Source: JADGRA01 sp052143535 (GTDB taxonomy: Bacteria > Myxococcota > Myxococcia > Myxococcales > Myxococcaceae). From it: a stretch of DNA of 64,000 nucleotides. Positions 1-8,176 of the stretch are shown one piece after another; the first letter of the stretch is position 1, and each line of letters opens with the position of its first letter. Below the pieces are notes generated by a model. That model made no database searches. It worked only from the letters and a program-made list of their open reading frames with translations, and was not told where the DNA came from. The translations under genes were made by a program, and so were the position numbers. Location: positions 55,960 through 119,959 of the forward strand of contig JBKQSS010000080.1 of the NCBI GenBank assembly GCA_052143535.1, read 5' to 3'.

Positions 1-1237
1 TCATTTCCTCCATGTCGTTCACCTCAAAGGTGTGAGCGGCACGGAACTGCTTGGCGCGGTTGAAGAGAGAGGCCTGCATCGCCTCAAGCATGGCCTGCGA
101 CTGAGTCACGACAGCGTCCAAGGGGACGCTCAGCTTGGCTCGGTCGTCGCGACGCACCAAGACGGCTTGGCCCTTGGCCAAATCCTTGGGTCCGAGCTCC
201 ATCCGCAAGCAGACTCCGGCGAGCTCGTGCTCGAAGTATTTGAAGCCAGGGCTTTTGGTGTCGTCGTCGTCGACCAAGACAGACAGCCCGACGCGGCGAA
301 GGTCTGCCGCCACCGCTTGGGCTCGCTCCACCACCGGTCCGCGCTCCTCACCCTTGCCGATGACGACGATGGCGATGTGCGTGGCGGCGAGCTTGGGCGG
401 CACCACCAGACCGGCATCGTCGGAGTGGGTGAGGATGAGGCCGCCGATGAGGCGCGTGGAGACTCCCCAGGACGTCTGCCAGACGTGGTGTTGCTGCCCG
501 TCGCGCCCCTGGAAGGCGGTGTTGAAGGCCCGGGCGAAGTTTTGTCCGAGGTTGTGGCTGGTGCCGGCCTGAAGGGCTTTCTTGTCTTGCATCAGCGCTT
601 CGATGGAGTAGGTGCGCACCGCGCCGGCGAACTTCTCGGACTCGGACTTGCGGCCCGCGAGCACCGGCATGGCCATGTAGTCCTCAGCGAAGGTGCGGTA
701 CACCTCGAGCATGGCCCGGGTTTCGGCCTCGGCCTCGGCTTCGGTCTCGTGGCAGGTGTGGCCTTCTTGCCAGAGGAACTCGCTGGTGCGCAGAAAGAGC
801 CGGGTGCGCATCTCCCAGCGGACGACGTTGGCCCACTGGTTGAGCAGCATCGGCAGGTCGCGGTAGCTCTGAATCCACCGGGCGAACATTGAGTTGATGA
901 TGGTTTCGGAGGTGGGCCGGATGACGTAGGGCTCCTCCAGCTTCTTGCCTCCGGCGTGCGTCACCACCGCCAGCTGTGGCGCGAAGCCCTCGACGTGCTC
1001 GGCCTCCTTGCGCAGGAAGCTCTCCGGGATGAGGAGCGGAAAGTAGGCGTTGCGGTGGCCGGTCTCCTTGAACATTCGGTCCAGCACCCGCTGCATGTTC
1101 TCCCACAGCGCGTAGCCGTTGGGCCGAATCACCATGCAGCCCTTGACGTCCGAGTAGTCGGCGAGCTTGGCCTTGAGGACCAGGTCCACGTACCACTCGG
1201 AGAAACCCTTCTCCCGCGGTGCCAGCTTCTCGGCCAT
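1..1237 (-). CDS. proS: Prolyl-tRNA synthetase, C-terminal end beyond window
   Basis: Class II aminoacyl-tRNA synthetase that charges tRNA-Pro with proline in the cytoplasm. I read it on the minus strand from an ATG at 1237-1235; about 412 codons lie in the window and no stop is reached, so the 3' end is cut off at base 1. The N-terminal region begins MAEKLAPREKGFSEWYVD. Motif 2 is clear as RWEMRTRLFLRTSEFLWQ followed by EGHT, and the anticodon-binding domain begins near GLSVLVDDDD. This pattern is that of the short archaeal/eukaryal-type ProS without the editing insertion, which also occurs in many bacteria. The Shine-Dalgarno is only a loose AGGGAAGGGA placed rather far upstream. The family call is secure; the exact start is fairly secure. 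Confidence 0.95.
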   Translation of the reverse strand, partial: MAEKLAPREKGFSEWYVDLVLKAKLADYSDVKGCMVIRPNGYALWENMQRVLDRMFKETGHRNAYFPLLIPESFLRKEAEHVEGFAPQLAVVTHAGGKKLEEPYVIRPTSETIINSMFARWIQSYRDLPMLLNQWANVVRWEMRTRLFLRTSEFLWQEGHTCHETEAEAEAETRAMLEVYRTFAEDYMAMPVLAGRKSESEKFAGAVRTYSIEALMQDKKALQAGTSHNLGQNFARAFNTAFQGRDGQQHHVWQTSWGVSTRLIGGLILTHSDDAGLVVPPKLAATHIAIVVIGKGEERGPVVERAQAVAADLRRVGLSVLVDDDDTKSPGFKYFEHELAGVCLRMELGPKDLAKGQAVLVRRDDRAKLSVPLDAVVTQSQAMLEAMQASLFNRAKQFRAAHTFEVNDMEEM

Positions 1238-1501
1238 CGGTTGGACGCGTCCCTTCCCTTTTGGCGGGGGAAGCCCCCGGCGAACCGCGGTCCCTACGCT
1301 AGCCGGCGGCGGGAAAGCAACCCGGGGCCAGCCGTCTGCGGCCCCCCCCCGGCCCCCAGGGCCCTCGGAGGCGCTCCGCTTGTCTCCCCCCACGGGAACG
1401 GGCCTCCCGGTTGCCCCCCTTTCGCCCACCCGTCCTCAGCAAGACGGCTGGGGGAGAGCCTGCCATCCGCTGAGTCCATCGCGTGCCCTCCGCTAAAAGC
1501 C

Positions 1502-1534
1502 TGAGTGGGTGCCGGTGGGCCTCGCACCCACTCA
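1502..1534. repeat. 11-bp perfect inverted repeat upstream of response regulator
   Basis: In the 348-base gap between proS and the receiver-PATAN gene, TGAGTGGGTGC (1502-1512) and GCACCCACTCA (1524-1534) form a perfect 11-bp inverted repeat around an 11-base loop, ending about 50 bases before the start at 1586. It could be an operator, a leader hairpin or a terminator remnant; there is no following T-run. The rest of the gap (1238-1500) is GC-rich with long C runs and I see no gene in it. Confidence 0.6.
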
Positions 1535-1585
1535 AACGTTGGAGGGGACGACAGCCGAGCAGGCGATTAACCTTGGAGTCGCCCA

Positions 1586-2884
1586 ATGGTGCGTCCCCGC
1601 ATTCTCGTGGTCGACGACAATGTCGAGCTGCTGTCGCTGCTGACGCATCTCTTCGAGGACGCAGGCTACGAAGTGGTGGGCGCCACCAAGGGCAAGCAGG
1701 CGCTGGAGTTGCTGCGCGCCCAAGCGCCGGCGCTGGCGCTGCTCGACGTTCTTCTGCCGGACGTCATGGGCTACGCCGTCGCGGAGGCGCTCCGGCGCGA
1801 GCACCCGGGCGTGCCCTACATTTTCGTCACCGGAGTCTTCAAGGGCGGCAAGCACGCGCTCGAGGGCCGCAACAAGCACGGTGCTTCTGGGTACTTCGAG
1901 AAGCCCTTCGAGGCGAGGAAGCTGCTCGAGGCCGTCGCCCAGCTCGTCCCGCCCGGGCCACCGCCTCAGGCCGCCGAAGACGAGTTCGAGGTCGAGCTGG
2001 ACATCGACATCGAGGAGGACGAGCCGGCCGACACCATGGAGCTGAGCGGTCGGGTGCTGGTGAGCGGCGCCTCAGGCCCGGTGGAGCTCACGGGACGGCC
2101 CCTTCGGGCCTCGTCCATGCGTAAGGGCTCGGACCCGGGCGTGCGTCGCCCGCCCGCTGCCCAGCGTCCGACGCCGCCAGGGCTCAAGCTCCGGCGCGGC
2201 GAGCTGCGCGACAACCTCCCGGCCCTCATTTCGGCCTTCTTCCTCTCGGGGGAGACAGGCGAGCTCGGTGTCCAAAAGGGCGCTGTGAAGAAAGTCGTCT
2301 TCTTCGAGAGAGGGCAGCCGGTGTTTGCCCTGTCCAACTTGCTTGCCGACCGGTTCGGCCAATTCCTAGTCCGAACGGGCCGGGTGCGTTCGGACCAACT
2401 GGCCGACGCCGCCCAAGTCGCCCAGAAGTCCGGGCGACGCACCGGGGACGTCCTGGTCGAGCGCGAGCTGCTCACCGACGCGGACCGGCTCTACTACCTG
2501 GGCCAGCAGGTGAAGGCCATCGTCTACTCGCTCTTCGCCTGGGAAGACGGCAGCTACGTCATGAGCTTCGGGGAGCCCACCCGTCAGGAGGTGCTGAAGC
2601 TGGACGTCCACCCGGCCACCCTCATCCAGCGCGGGATGAAGAAGCTGTACAAGCCTGAACGGGTGCGTCGTCTTCTGGCCCTCGAGGACCGGCTGGTGCC
2701 GTCGCGCCAGCCCATCTACCCGCTTCGAGACGTGGCGCTCGAAAAGTGGGAGAGCGAGCTGTTGCCCGCCGCCGACGGCAGCCGAACCGTCGCCGAGCTC
2801 ATCGCGCTGGTGAAACGGCCGGAGGCCTCGGTCCAGCTGTCGCTGGCCGTGCTGTTGGCGCTCCACGTGCTGGAGAAGAGCTAG
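1586..2884 (+). CDS. Response regulator with receiver and PATAN (DUF4388) domains
   Basis: 432-residue two-part regulator. Residues 1-120 are a receiver domain with acidic pair D10/D11, phosphoacceptor D54 (in ALLDVLLPD), T82 and K106 at the expected places. An acidic linker (about 130-150, EVELDIDIEEDE) and a Pro/Arg-rich stretch lead to a PATAN/DUF4388 region from about residue 203 (LRRGELRDNLPALISAFF). There is no DNA-binding or enzymatic output domain. PATAN proteins in myxobacteria and cyanobacteria are linked to motility and protein-protein signalling. The ATG at 1586 has GGAG 7 bases upstream (1575-1578). No histidine kinase is adjacent, so the partner is unknown. The stop shares the palindrome CTAG with the convergent HdeD gene. 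Confidence 0.9.
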   Translation: MVRPRILVVDDNVELLSLLTHLFEDAGYEVVGATKGKQALELLRAQAPALALLDVLLPDVMGYAVAEALRREHPGVPYIFVTGVFKGGKHALEGRNKHGASGYFEKPFEARKLLEAVAQLVPPGPPPQAAEDEFEVELDIDIEEDEPADTMELSGRVLVSGASGPVELTGRPLRASSMRKGSDPGVRRPPAAQRPTPPGLKLRRGELRDNLPALISAFFLSGETGELGVQKGAVKKVVFFERGQPVFALSNLLADRFGQFLVRTGRVRSDQLADAAQVAQKSGRRTGDVLVERELLTDADRLYYLGQQVKAIVYSLFAWEDGSYVMSFGEPTRQEVLKLDVHPATLIQRGMKKLYKPERVRRLLALEDRLVPSRQPIYPLRDVALEKWESELLPAADGSRTVAELIALVKRPEASVQLSLAVLLALHVLEKS

Positions 2885-3462
2885 GCCTTGGCCCCCGCCG
2901 GCGGCTTGGGAATAAACGAGCGCACCGTTCCCCCCAACATGAGCCGGCTGATGCCGCTGAGAATCATGCTCACGCCGACGAAGGCCGCCAGGATGACGAA
3001 GGAATTTCCGGGCCAGTTGACGAGGATGAAGATGCCGAGCGCCAGAGTCACAATCGCATCAAAGAGCCACAGCCCCCACCCGGCCCGCGGTCGCACCTGG
3101 AAGGCCAGGACAGCGAGCACCACCGCCTCAATCACCAGGACCCAACCGAGTAACAGCGCCAGCGCCGCGACGCCGGGGAGCGGGTTGTAGAGGATGTAGC
3201 CGCCGGCCACCACGTAGAGGATGGCCAGCAGCACCTTAAAGATGACGTGGCCGGCGCTGTCCTTGGTGGTGAAGGCGTAGATGGCCTGCGCCACGCCGCC
3301 GAAAATCATCGCCCAGCCGACGAAGATGGTGACGGTGAGGGCGGCGATGAAGGGCGCCGAGAGCGCCACGATGCCGGCGATGATGAGCAGCACGCCGGCG
3401 GCGATGCTCCAGCCGGCGCGGCTCCTGACTTCTTGAGCCACGGTTTTCGGTTCCGTTGTCAT
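2881..3462 (-). CDS. HdeD/DUF308 family membrane protein
   Basis: 193-residue polytopic inner-membrane protein with about six hydrophobic segments arranged as the repeated hairpins typical of HdeD (DUF308), for example the stretch GVLLIIAGIVALSAPF near the N-terminus. In E. coli HdeD is tied to acid resistance at high cell density; here only the family is supported, not the role. The longer reading frame upstream is discarded because the ATG at 3462-3460 is preceded by GGGAGGAG at the right distance. It is divergent from the hydrolase gene at 3582 across about 120 bases in which no clear promoter was recognised. Its TAG stop overlaps that of the convergent regulator gene by three bases. Confidence 0.85.
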   Translation of the reverse strand: MTTEPKTVAQEVRSRAGWSIAAGVLLIIAGIVALSAPFIAALTVTIFVGWAMIFGGVAQAIYAFTTKDSAGHVIFKVLLAILYVVAGGYILYNPLPGVAALALLLGWVLVIEAVVLAVLAFQVRPRAGWGLWLFDAIVTLALGIFILVNWPGNSFVILAAFVGVSMILSGISRLMLGGTVRSFIPKPPAGAKA

Positions 3463-3581
3463 GAGTGTCTCCTCCCAAAAAGAGCTGGGCGAACGGCCCC
3501 GCTCGGTCCCCAGAAAGGCATCCGAGCCACCTTTGCCACCGAGATGCAACCAGGAACGTGATAGAGGGGCGGGTCGCGCCA

Positions 3582-5453
3582 ATGCCGCTCAAACGCTTCG
3601 TGTGCCTCCACGTCTTGGTCACCCTGCTCGCGGCCACGGCGACACCGGGCGCCGCAACCGCGGCCCCTTCCGGAGCGCCCGCCCCATCCCCCAGCGCGCT
3701 CGAGCACTCGCTGTTGCCAAACCTGGTGGTGGAGGGGGTGCCTCCTTGGACGCTCGAAGAGCGGATGCGCCACTACCACGTGCCGGGGGTGAGTATTGCG
3801 CTCATCCTCGACGGCCACATCGCTTGGGCTCGTGGCTACGGCGTCCTCGACGTCACCTCCAAGGCGCCGGTGACGCCCAAGACGCTGTTTCAGGCCGCTT
3901 CCTTGAGCAAGCCGGTAACGGCCTTGGCCGTCCTGCGTCTGGCCGACCAGGGCCAGCTGTCTCTGCAGGCCCCAGTCAACTCCCTGTTGAAGAGCTGGAA
4001 GCTCCCGACGGGACCCTTCACCGCCGGCGTCACCCTGGAGCGGCTCCTCAGCCACACCGCGGGGGTGACGGTGGGCGGCTTCGCCGGCTACCCCACCGGC
4101 GCCAACCTCCCGACGCTCTTGGAAACACTCGAGGGAAAGCCGCCGGCCAACAACCGGCCCGTCCGCGTCGACGCTGAGCCTGGAAGCAGCTTTCGCTACT
4201 CCGGGGGCGGCTATGAGATTGTGCAACAGGTCCTCCAGGACGTCACCGGAAAGCCCTTCGCTGCGCTGATGGGCACCACCGTCCTCGGCCCCGCCGGCAT
4301 GGAGGACAGCTTCTTCGAGCAGCCGCTGGGGGCCGAGCTCGCAACGCGCGCGGCCAGTGGCTACAACGTCGACGGCCTCCCCTTGCCCGGCAAATGGCAC
4401 GTCTACCCCGAGCTTGCCGCCGTCGGGCTGTGGACCACCGCCTCGGACTTGGCCCGCTTCTGCATTGCCGTGCAGCAGTCCTACGCCGGAGCGCCCGGCG
4501 CGTTGCTCTCAGCGGGGATGGCGAAGCGGATGCTGACTCCAGCCTCCTCCGGTGGTGGTGGCCTGGGGCTCGCAGCGGGCAATGCGTTGGGCCTCTTCGT
4601 CGACCAGCGGGGCCCGGGGACTTTCGCCCACATCACGCTCGAGCAGCCCAACGGCACTGACGGCTTCCGGGCGCTGTTGGTGGCCAGCCACGGCCATGGC
4701 TACGGCGTGGTGGTGATGACCAACGCGGATGGCGGAGGCAGGCTGGCCGACGAGATTGTGCGGGGTGCGGCGGACGTCTACGGGTGGAAAGAGCTGACCG
4801 CTCCCCACGCCAGGCGAGGTCATCCCACCGAGGAGCAACTTCGAAGAGTCTCGGGACGCTACCGCTTCGGTTCGGACACCGTCGTGGTGGTGAGCCCCGG
4901 CCGCAATTCACTGAAAGTGCAGCCCCTCCTCGGCGAGGCCTTCGAGCTCTACCCGCTCGACACTGGAGACTTTGTCCGACTCGACCCCCCGACGCGCTTC
5001 GCCTTCGACGCCGCGGGGGTGGTGTCCAAAACGCTCTTTGCCGAAGAAACCGGAGTCCGCGTCACGACCAGCGAGCAGGTCCCCTTGCAGTTTCTCCTCG
5101 CCGGCAAGGTGGACGTGGCGCTCGACGAGTACCGGCGGCTGAAGCAAGCCGATGGCACCGACCCGGCCATCGCCGAGCTGCGGCTCAACAACCTCGGCTA
5201 CGAGCTCGCCATCCGTACGCCGGACAAGGCGCTCGTGATTTTCAAGCTCAATGTCGAGCTGTACCCCGAGTCCCCCAATACCTGGGACAGCCTGGCCGAG
5301 GCTTACCTCAATGCGGGAAAGCGCTTCGAAGCGCTGCGCTGCTACCACAAAGTGCTGGACACGGTGACGCTCAACACCACGCTCCCCCAGGACATCCGGG
5401 CGATGCTTCGCCAATCAGCACAGCAGAAGGTCAAGGAGCTCGAGGCCCACTAG
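3582..5453 (+). CDS. Beta-lactamase-family serine hydrolase with C-terminal TPR-like region
   Basis: 623-residue exported serine hydrolase of the class C beta-lactamase / penicillin-binding esterase family. The ATG at 3582 was chosen because it opens a classic signal peptide (MPLKRFVCLHVLVTLLAATA). The catalytic SxxK is SLSK at residues 107-110; the second motif reads YSGGGY at 206-211 where class C enzymes have YxN; an HxG-like HGHGYG lies about residue 375. The domain ends near residue 420. It is followed by a beta-rich segment and then a helical TPR-like tail (LNNLGYELAIRTPDKALVIF, then NTWDSLAEAYLNAGKRFEAL). Such proteins are often esterases or D-aminopeptidases rather than antibiotic hydrolases, so substrate is open. 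It ends in the CTAG shared with the convergent cardiolipin synthase. Confidence 0.88.
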   Translation: MPLKRFVCLHVLVTLLAATATPGAATAAPSGAPAPSPSALEHSLLPNLVVEGVPPWTLEERMRHYHVPGVSIALILDGHIAWARGYGVLDVTSKAPVTPKTLFQAASLSKPVTALAVLRLADQGQLSLQAPVNSLLKSWKLPTGPFTAGVTLERLLSHTAGVTVGGFAGYPTGANLPTLLETLEGKPPANNRPVRVDAEPGSSFRYSGGGYEIVQQVLQDVTGKPFAALMGTTVLGPAGMEDSFFEQPLGAELATRAASGYNVDGLPLPGKWHVYPELAAVGLWTTASDLARFCIAVQQSYAGAPGALLSAGMAKRMLTPASSGGGGLGLAAGNALGLFVDQRGPGTFAHITLEQPNGTDGFRALLVASHGHGYGVVVMTNADGGGRLADEIVRGAADVYGWKELTAPHARRGHPTEEQLRRVSGRYRFGSDTVVVVSPGRNSLKVQPLLGEAFELYPLDTGDFVRLDPPTRFAFDAAGVVSKTLFAEETGVRVTTSEQVPLQFLLAGKVDVALDEYRRLKQADGTDPAIAELRLNNLGYELAIRTPDKALVIFKLNVELYPESPNTWDSLAEAYLNAGKRFEALRCYHKVLDTVTLNTTLPQDIRAMLRQSAQQKVKELEAH

Positions 5454-6889
5454 AGGATGGGCGAGAGCAGCCGCGCCGCTCTCACCGAGAAGCGGTAAGG
5501 CCATCCCCGTGACAGCACCTGCTCCGCGCTCACCGGCCGAGCCCGCGCGAAGTCCCGTTCCAACATGGCAGCCACCTTCTGTGCGAAGGCCTCGTCGATG
5601 ATGAGGGTGGTGAGCTCGAAGTTCAGCCGCATCGAACGGTTGTCCAGGTTGGCCGACCCCACCGAGCTGAGCGCGTCGTCCACCAACATCACCTTCTGGT
5701 GAAGGAAGCCGTCGCGGTAGAGCAGTGTCTGGATGCCGGCGCGCTCGGCCGCTTCGAGAAAGGAAAAGGAGGCGAGCTCGATGAGCTTGGAGTCGTTCTT
5801 CTCCGGAAGGAGCAGTCGAACATCGACGCCGCGCAGCGCGGCCAGACGCATTGTCTCGAAGACGGCGCCGTCCGGAACGAAGTATGGGTTGGCAAACCAG
5901 GCGCGTTTTTTGGCCACGTTGAGGCAATGCATGAAGAAGAGCTGAAGCCGGGACTCGACGTCCGCTGGGCCGGTGGCCAGGACAAAGGCCGGAACGTCAC
6001 CGCGAGTCGAGGGGAGCGGCTCCCACTCCAGCTCCGGCAGGCCGCGGGTGGCCCAGTACCAGTCGGACGTCCAGGCCAGCTGCACGGCCTGCGCCGCCGG
6101 CCCCTCCAGCGCGATTTCGGTGTCGCGCCACTGCCCCACCCGCGGGTCCCGTCCTAGGTACTCGTCACCGACGTTGAGGCCGCCGGTGAAGGCCACCCGG
6201 CCGTCGACCACCACCACCTTGCGGTGGTTGCGAAAGTTGAGCTGGAAGCGGTTTCGCCTTCCCCGCGTCGTCCGGAAGGCGGACGCCTCCACTCCGGCCG
6301 CACGCAACTGAGCCAGGTACCGGCTGGGCAGGCCGAAGGAGCCAATCTCGTCGTAGAGCAGAAATACCTTCACCCCAGCGCGCGCCCGCTCGAGGAGCGC
6401 GGCCTGGAACTCCCGGCCGATGACGTCGTCACGAAGGATGTAGAACTGCACCAGCACGTACGTCTTCGCCTGAGCGATGGCGGCCAGGATGGTTGGGAAT
6501 GCCGCCTCGCCATCGACCAGCAGCTGGACGTGGTTTCCGCTGGTGCAAGGCGTCCGGCTGAGGCGGGAGAGCACCCCGAGCGCCTCTTCCCAGCGGCCCG
6601 GCAAGGGGCGGCAGAAGGCACCGACCCGCAGGAGGTTTGCCTGTACTTGCGCCAGGTGCTCGACCGACTGCGAGCGAAGGGCCTCCACGTAACCCTGGAA
6701 GCGGCTTCGGCCAAAGAGCAGGTAAAGCGGGATGGCCAGCAAAGGAACGGTAATCAGGCTGACCGACCAGGCGATGGCCCCTTGCGCGGTCCGCGTCCGG
6801 AGCACCGCCCGGATGGCCAACAGAACGCCCATCACCTCGAGCGAGCCGAGCACTGCGTAGCCGGCGATGTGAAAGGTTTGAGCGGACAT
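5450..6889 (-). CDS. cls: Cardiolipin synthase-like phospholipase D protein
   Basis: About 479 residues. Two N-terminal membrane helices (residues 5-30 and 38-60) precede two phospholipase D catalytic halves. HKD motif 1 is HRKVVVVDGRVAFTGG (His near 222) and motif 2 is HQKVMLVDDALSSVGSAN (His near 397). This is the bacterial Cls architecture, which joins two phosphatidylglycerol molecules into cardiolipin and glycerol at the inner membrane. The ATG at 6889 is preceded directly by an in-frame TTG at 6892; the ribosome site is weak for both. A second Cls-type gene lies at 21700-23124 on the other strand. The shared CTAG stop with the upstream convergent hydrolase leaves no room for a terminator. 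Confidence 0.93.
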   Translation of the reverse strand: MSAQTFHIAGYAVLGSLEVMGVLLAIRAVLRTRTAQGAIAWSVSLITVPLLAIPLYLLFGRSRFQGYVEALRSQSVEHLAQVQANLLRVGAFCRPLPGRWEEALGVLSRLSRTPCTSGNHVQLLVDGEAAFPTILAAIAQAKTYVLVQFYILRDDVIGREFQAALLERARAGVKVFLLYDEIGSFGLPSRYLAQLRAAGVEASAFRTTRGRRNRFQLNFRNHRKVVVVDGRVAFTGGLNVGDEYLGRDPRVGQWRDTEIALEGPAAQAVQLAWTSDWYWATRGLPELEWEPLPSTRGDVPAFVLATGPADVESRLQLFFMHCLNVAKKRAWFANPYFVPDGAVFETMRLAALRGVDVRLLLPEKNDSKLIELASFSFLEAAERAGIQTLLYRDGFLHQKVMLVDDALSSVGSANLDNRSMRLNFELTTLIIDEAFAQKVAAMLERDFARARPVSAEQVLSRGWPYRFSVRAARLLSPIL

Positions 6890-6913
6890 CAAATTGGTTT
6901 TCTTGCCGGGGCG

Positions 6914-8023
6914 TCAGCTAGCAACGCCTCGCGCGGTGGGGTCGCCGGCAGGCACCGTCCGGGCGGAGAGCCCCTCGGCCATCCGTTGGTGCTCGGCCGT
7001 CCCCAACCGCTCGAAGTAAGCTCCCGGCGGGTGCGCGAAGCGCGCCAAGAGAGCATCGATGCGCCGGTGGGCCTCCAACAGCCGCTGCCGCGGGACGTGA
7101 CCGGCTTCCACCGCTCGCACCAACGCCTCGAGACACCGGCGCTGGACGTCAGCGTGCTCGCACACCAGGAAGACGTCTACCCCTGCCCGCGCCCCCTCCA
7201 CCGTTGCCTCCTCGACGCCCATGTGCTCCGAGATGGCCTTCATTTCGAGGTCATCCGAAACGCAGACGCCGCGGAAATGCAGCTCGCCCCGCAGCAAGTC
7301 GCCCAGGGCGCGGCGGCTCATGGTGGCGGGGAGGTCCTCTCCTAGCGCCGGAAAGCGCACGTGGGCCGTCATCACCGAAGCCAGCCCGGCCTCGGCGTAG
7401 CGGCGAAAGGGCAGCAGCTCCACCTGTCTCAGGCGCTCCAGGGTGTGGGTGAGGACCGGCAAGGTGTGGTGACTGTCCTGACGGGTGTCGCCGTGCCCGG
7501 GGAAGTGCTTGGCGCAGCTGGCCACCCCACCCTCCTCCAGGCCTTGGGCGAGGGCCACGCCGAGGGCGGCCACCTGCTCGGCGTCGCTTCCAAAGGCGCG
7601 GTCGGCGATGACAGGGTTGTCCGGGTTACTGTCCACGTCCAGCACCGGCGCGAAGTCCCAGTCGATGCCCAGCGCCCCGAGCTCGTATGCCAACAGGCGC
7701 CCGGCGCGCCGAGCCAAGGCCGCGTCGGCGTGTCGGCCCAGCTCGCGCATCGTGGGCAACGCGGTGAAGGGCGCGCCTCGCAGCCGTGCGACCCGGCCGC
7801 CCTCCTGGTCTACCGCGAGCAGAAACGGACGGCCGGCGCTGCGCTTCAGCTCGGCCACCAGCTCGGCTGACTCCTGGGCAGCACCCAGGTTGCGGTCAAA
7901 AAGAATTGCCCCCAACACCCCGTCACGCACCAGCGTGCCGAGGTCCGGGTCGACGCTCCGGCCCGGAAAGCCGACGATGAAGAGCCGCGCGCAGTCCCGT
8001 TCGAGAGGGGAGGCCACTTTCAA
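6914..8023 (-). CDS. nagZ: Beta-N-acetylhexosaminidase NagZ (GH3)
   Basis: 369 residues, a single-domain glycoside hydrolase family 3 enzyme that removes N-acetylglucosamine from anhydro-muropeptides during peptidoglycan recycling. The diagnostic NagZ loop KHFPGHGDT with DSH is at residues 172-185, giving the His/Asp acid-base pair. The nucleophile Asp is in VCVSDDLEMKAI (about 257). The substrate-binding motif VDQEGGRVAR is at 71-80. No signal peptide is seen, consistent with a cytoplasmic enzyme. The start is uncertain: TTG at 8023 or GTG at 8017, neither with a strong ribosome site. It lies 24 bases downstream of the cls start on the same strand, so cls could be the distal gene of one transcript. 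Confidence 0.93.
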   Translation of the reverse strand: MKVASPLERDCARLFIVGFPGRSVDPDLGTLVRDGVLGAILFDRNLGAAQESAELVAELKRSAGRPFLLAVDQEGGRVARLRGAPFTALPTMRELGRHADAALARRAGRLLAYELGALGIDWDFAPVLDVDSNPDNPVIADRAFGSDAEQVAALGVALAQGLEEGGVASCAKHFPGHGDTRQDSHHTLPVLTHTLERLRQVELLPFRRYAEAGLASVMTAHVRFPALGEDLPATMSRRALGDLLRGELHFRGVCVSDDLEMKAISEHMGVEEATVEGARAGVDVFLVCEHADVQRRCLEALVRAVEAGHVPRQRLLEAHRRIDALLARFAHPPGAYFERLGTAEHQRMAEGLSARTVPAGDPTARGVAS

Positions 8024-8157
8024 CTCGCCACTGTAGCAGCTCGAGGACGGCTCAGTCCGGCGCCGCCGGGCTGCCCGAGGTGGGGTGACCGCTGCCCCCG
8101 GGTCAGGCCATGCTTGGGCTGCGGCGCCGTCGCCGCGTGACTACTTCAGCTTGTGGC

Positions 8158-8167
8158 AAGGAGGAGG
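8158..8167 (+). promoter_or_regulatory. Strong Shine-Dalgarno deciding the gshB start
   Basis: AAGGAGGAGG sits 9 bases before GTG 8177. It lies inside the longer open frame that would begin at GTG 8153, so it argues for 8177 as the true start, where homology to GshB also begins. The 150-base stretch 8024-8157 between the divergent nagZ and gshB holds no gene that I can see. Confidence 0.8.
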
Positions 8168-8176
8168 TCTCCCCCT

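Noticed and set aside
32..892. Long open frame on the plus strand
   Set aside because: It is antisense to the clear prolyl-tRNA synthetase and has no protein-family features; such frames are common in GC-rich DNA.
3582..5453. Antibiotic-resistance beta-lactamase
   Set aside because: The SxxK is present, but the altered second motif and added tail fit the wider esterase/peptidase-like family, so resistance cannot be claimed.
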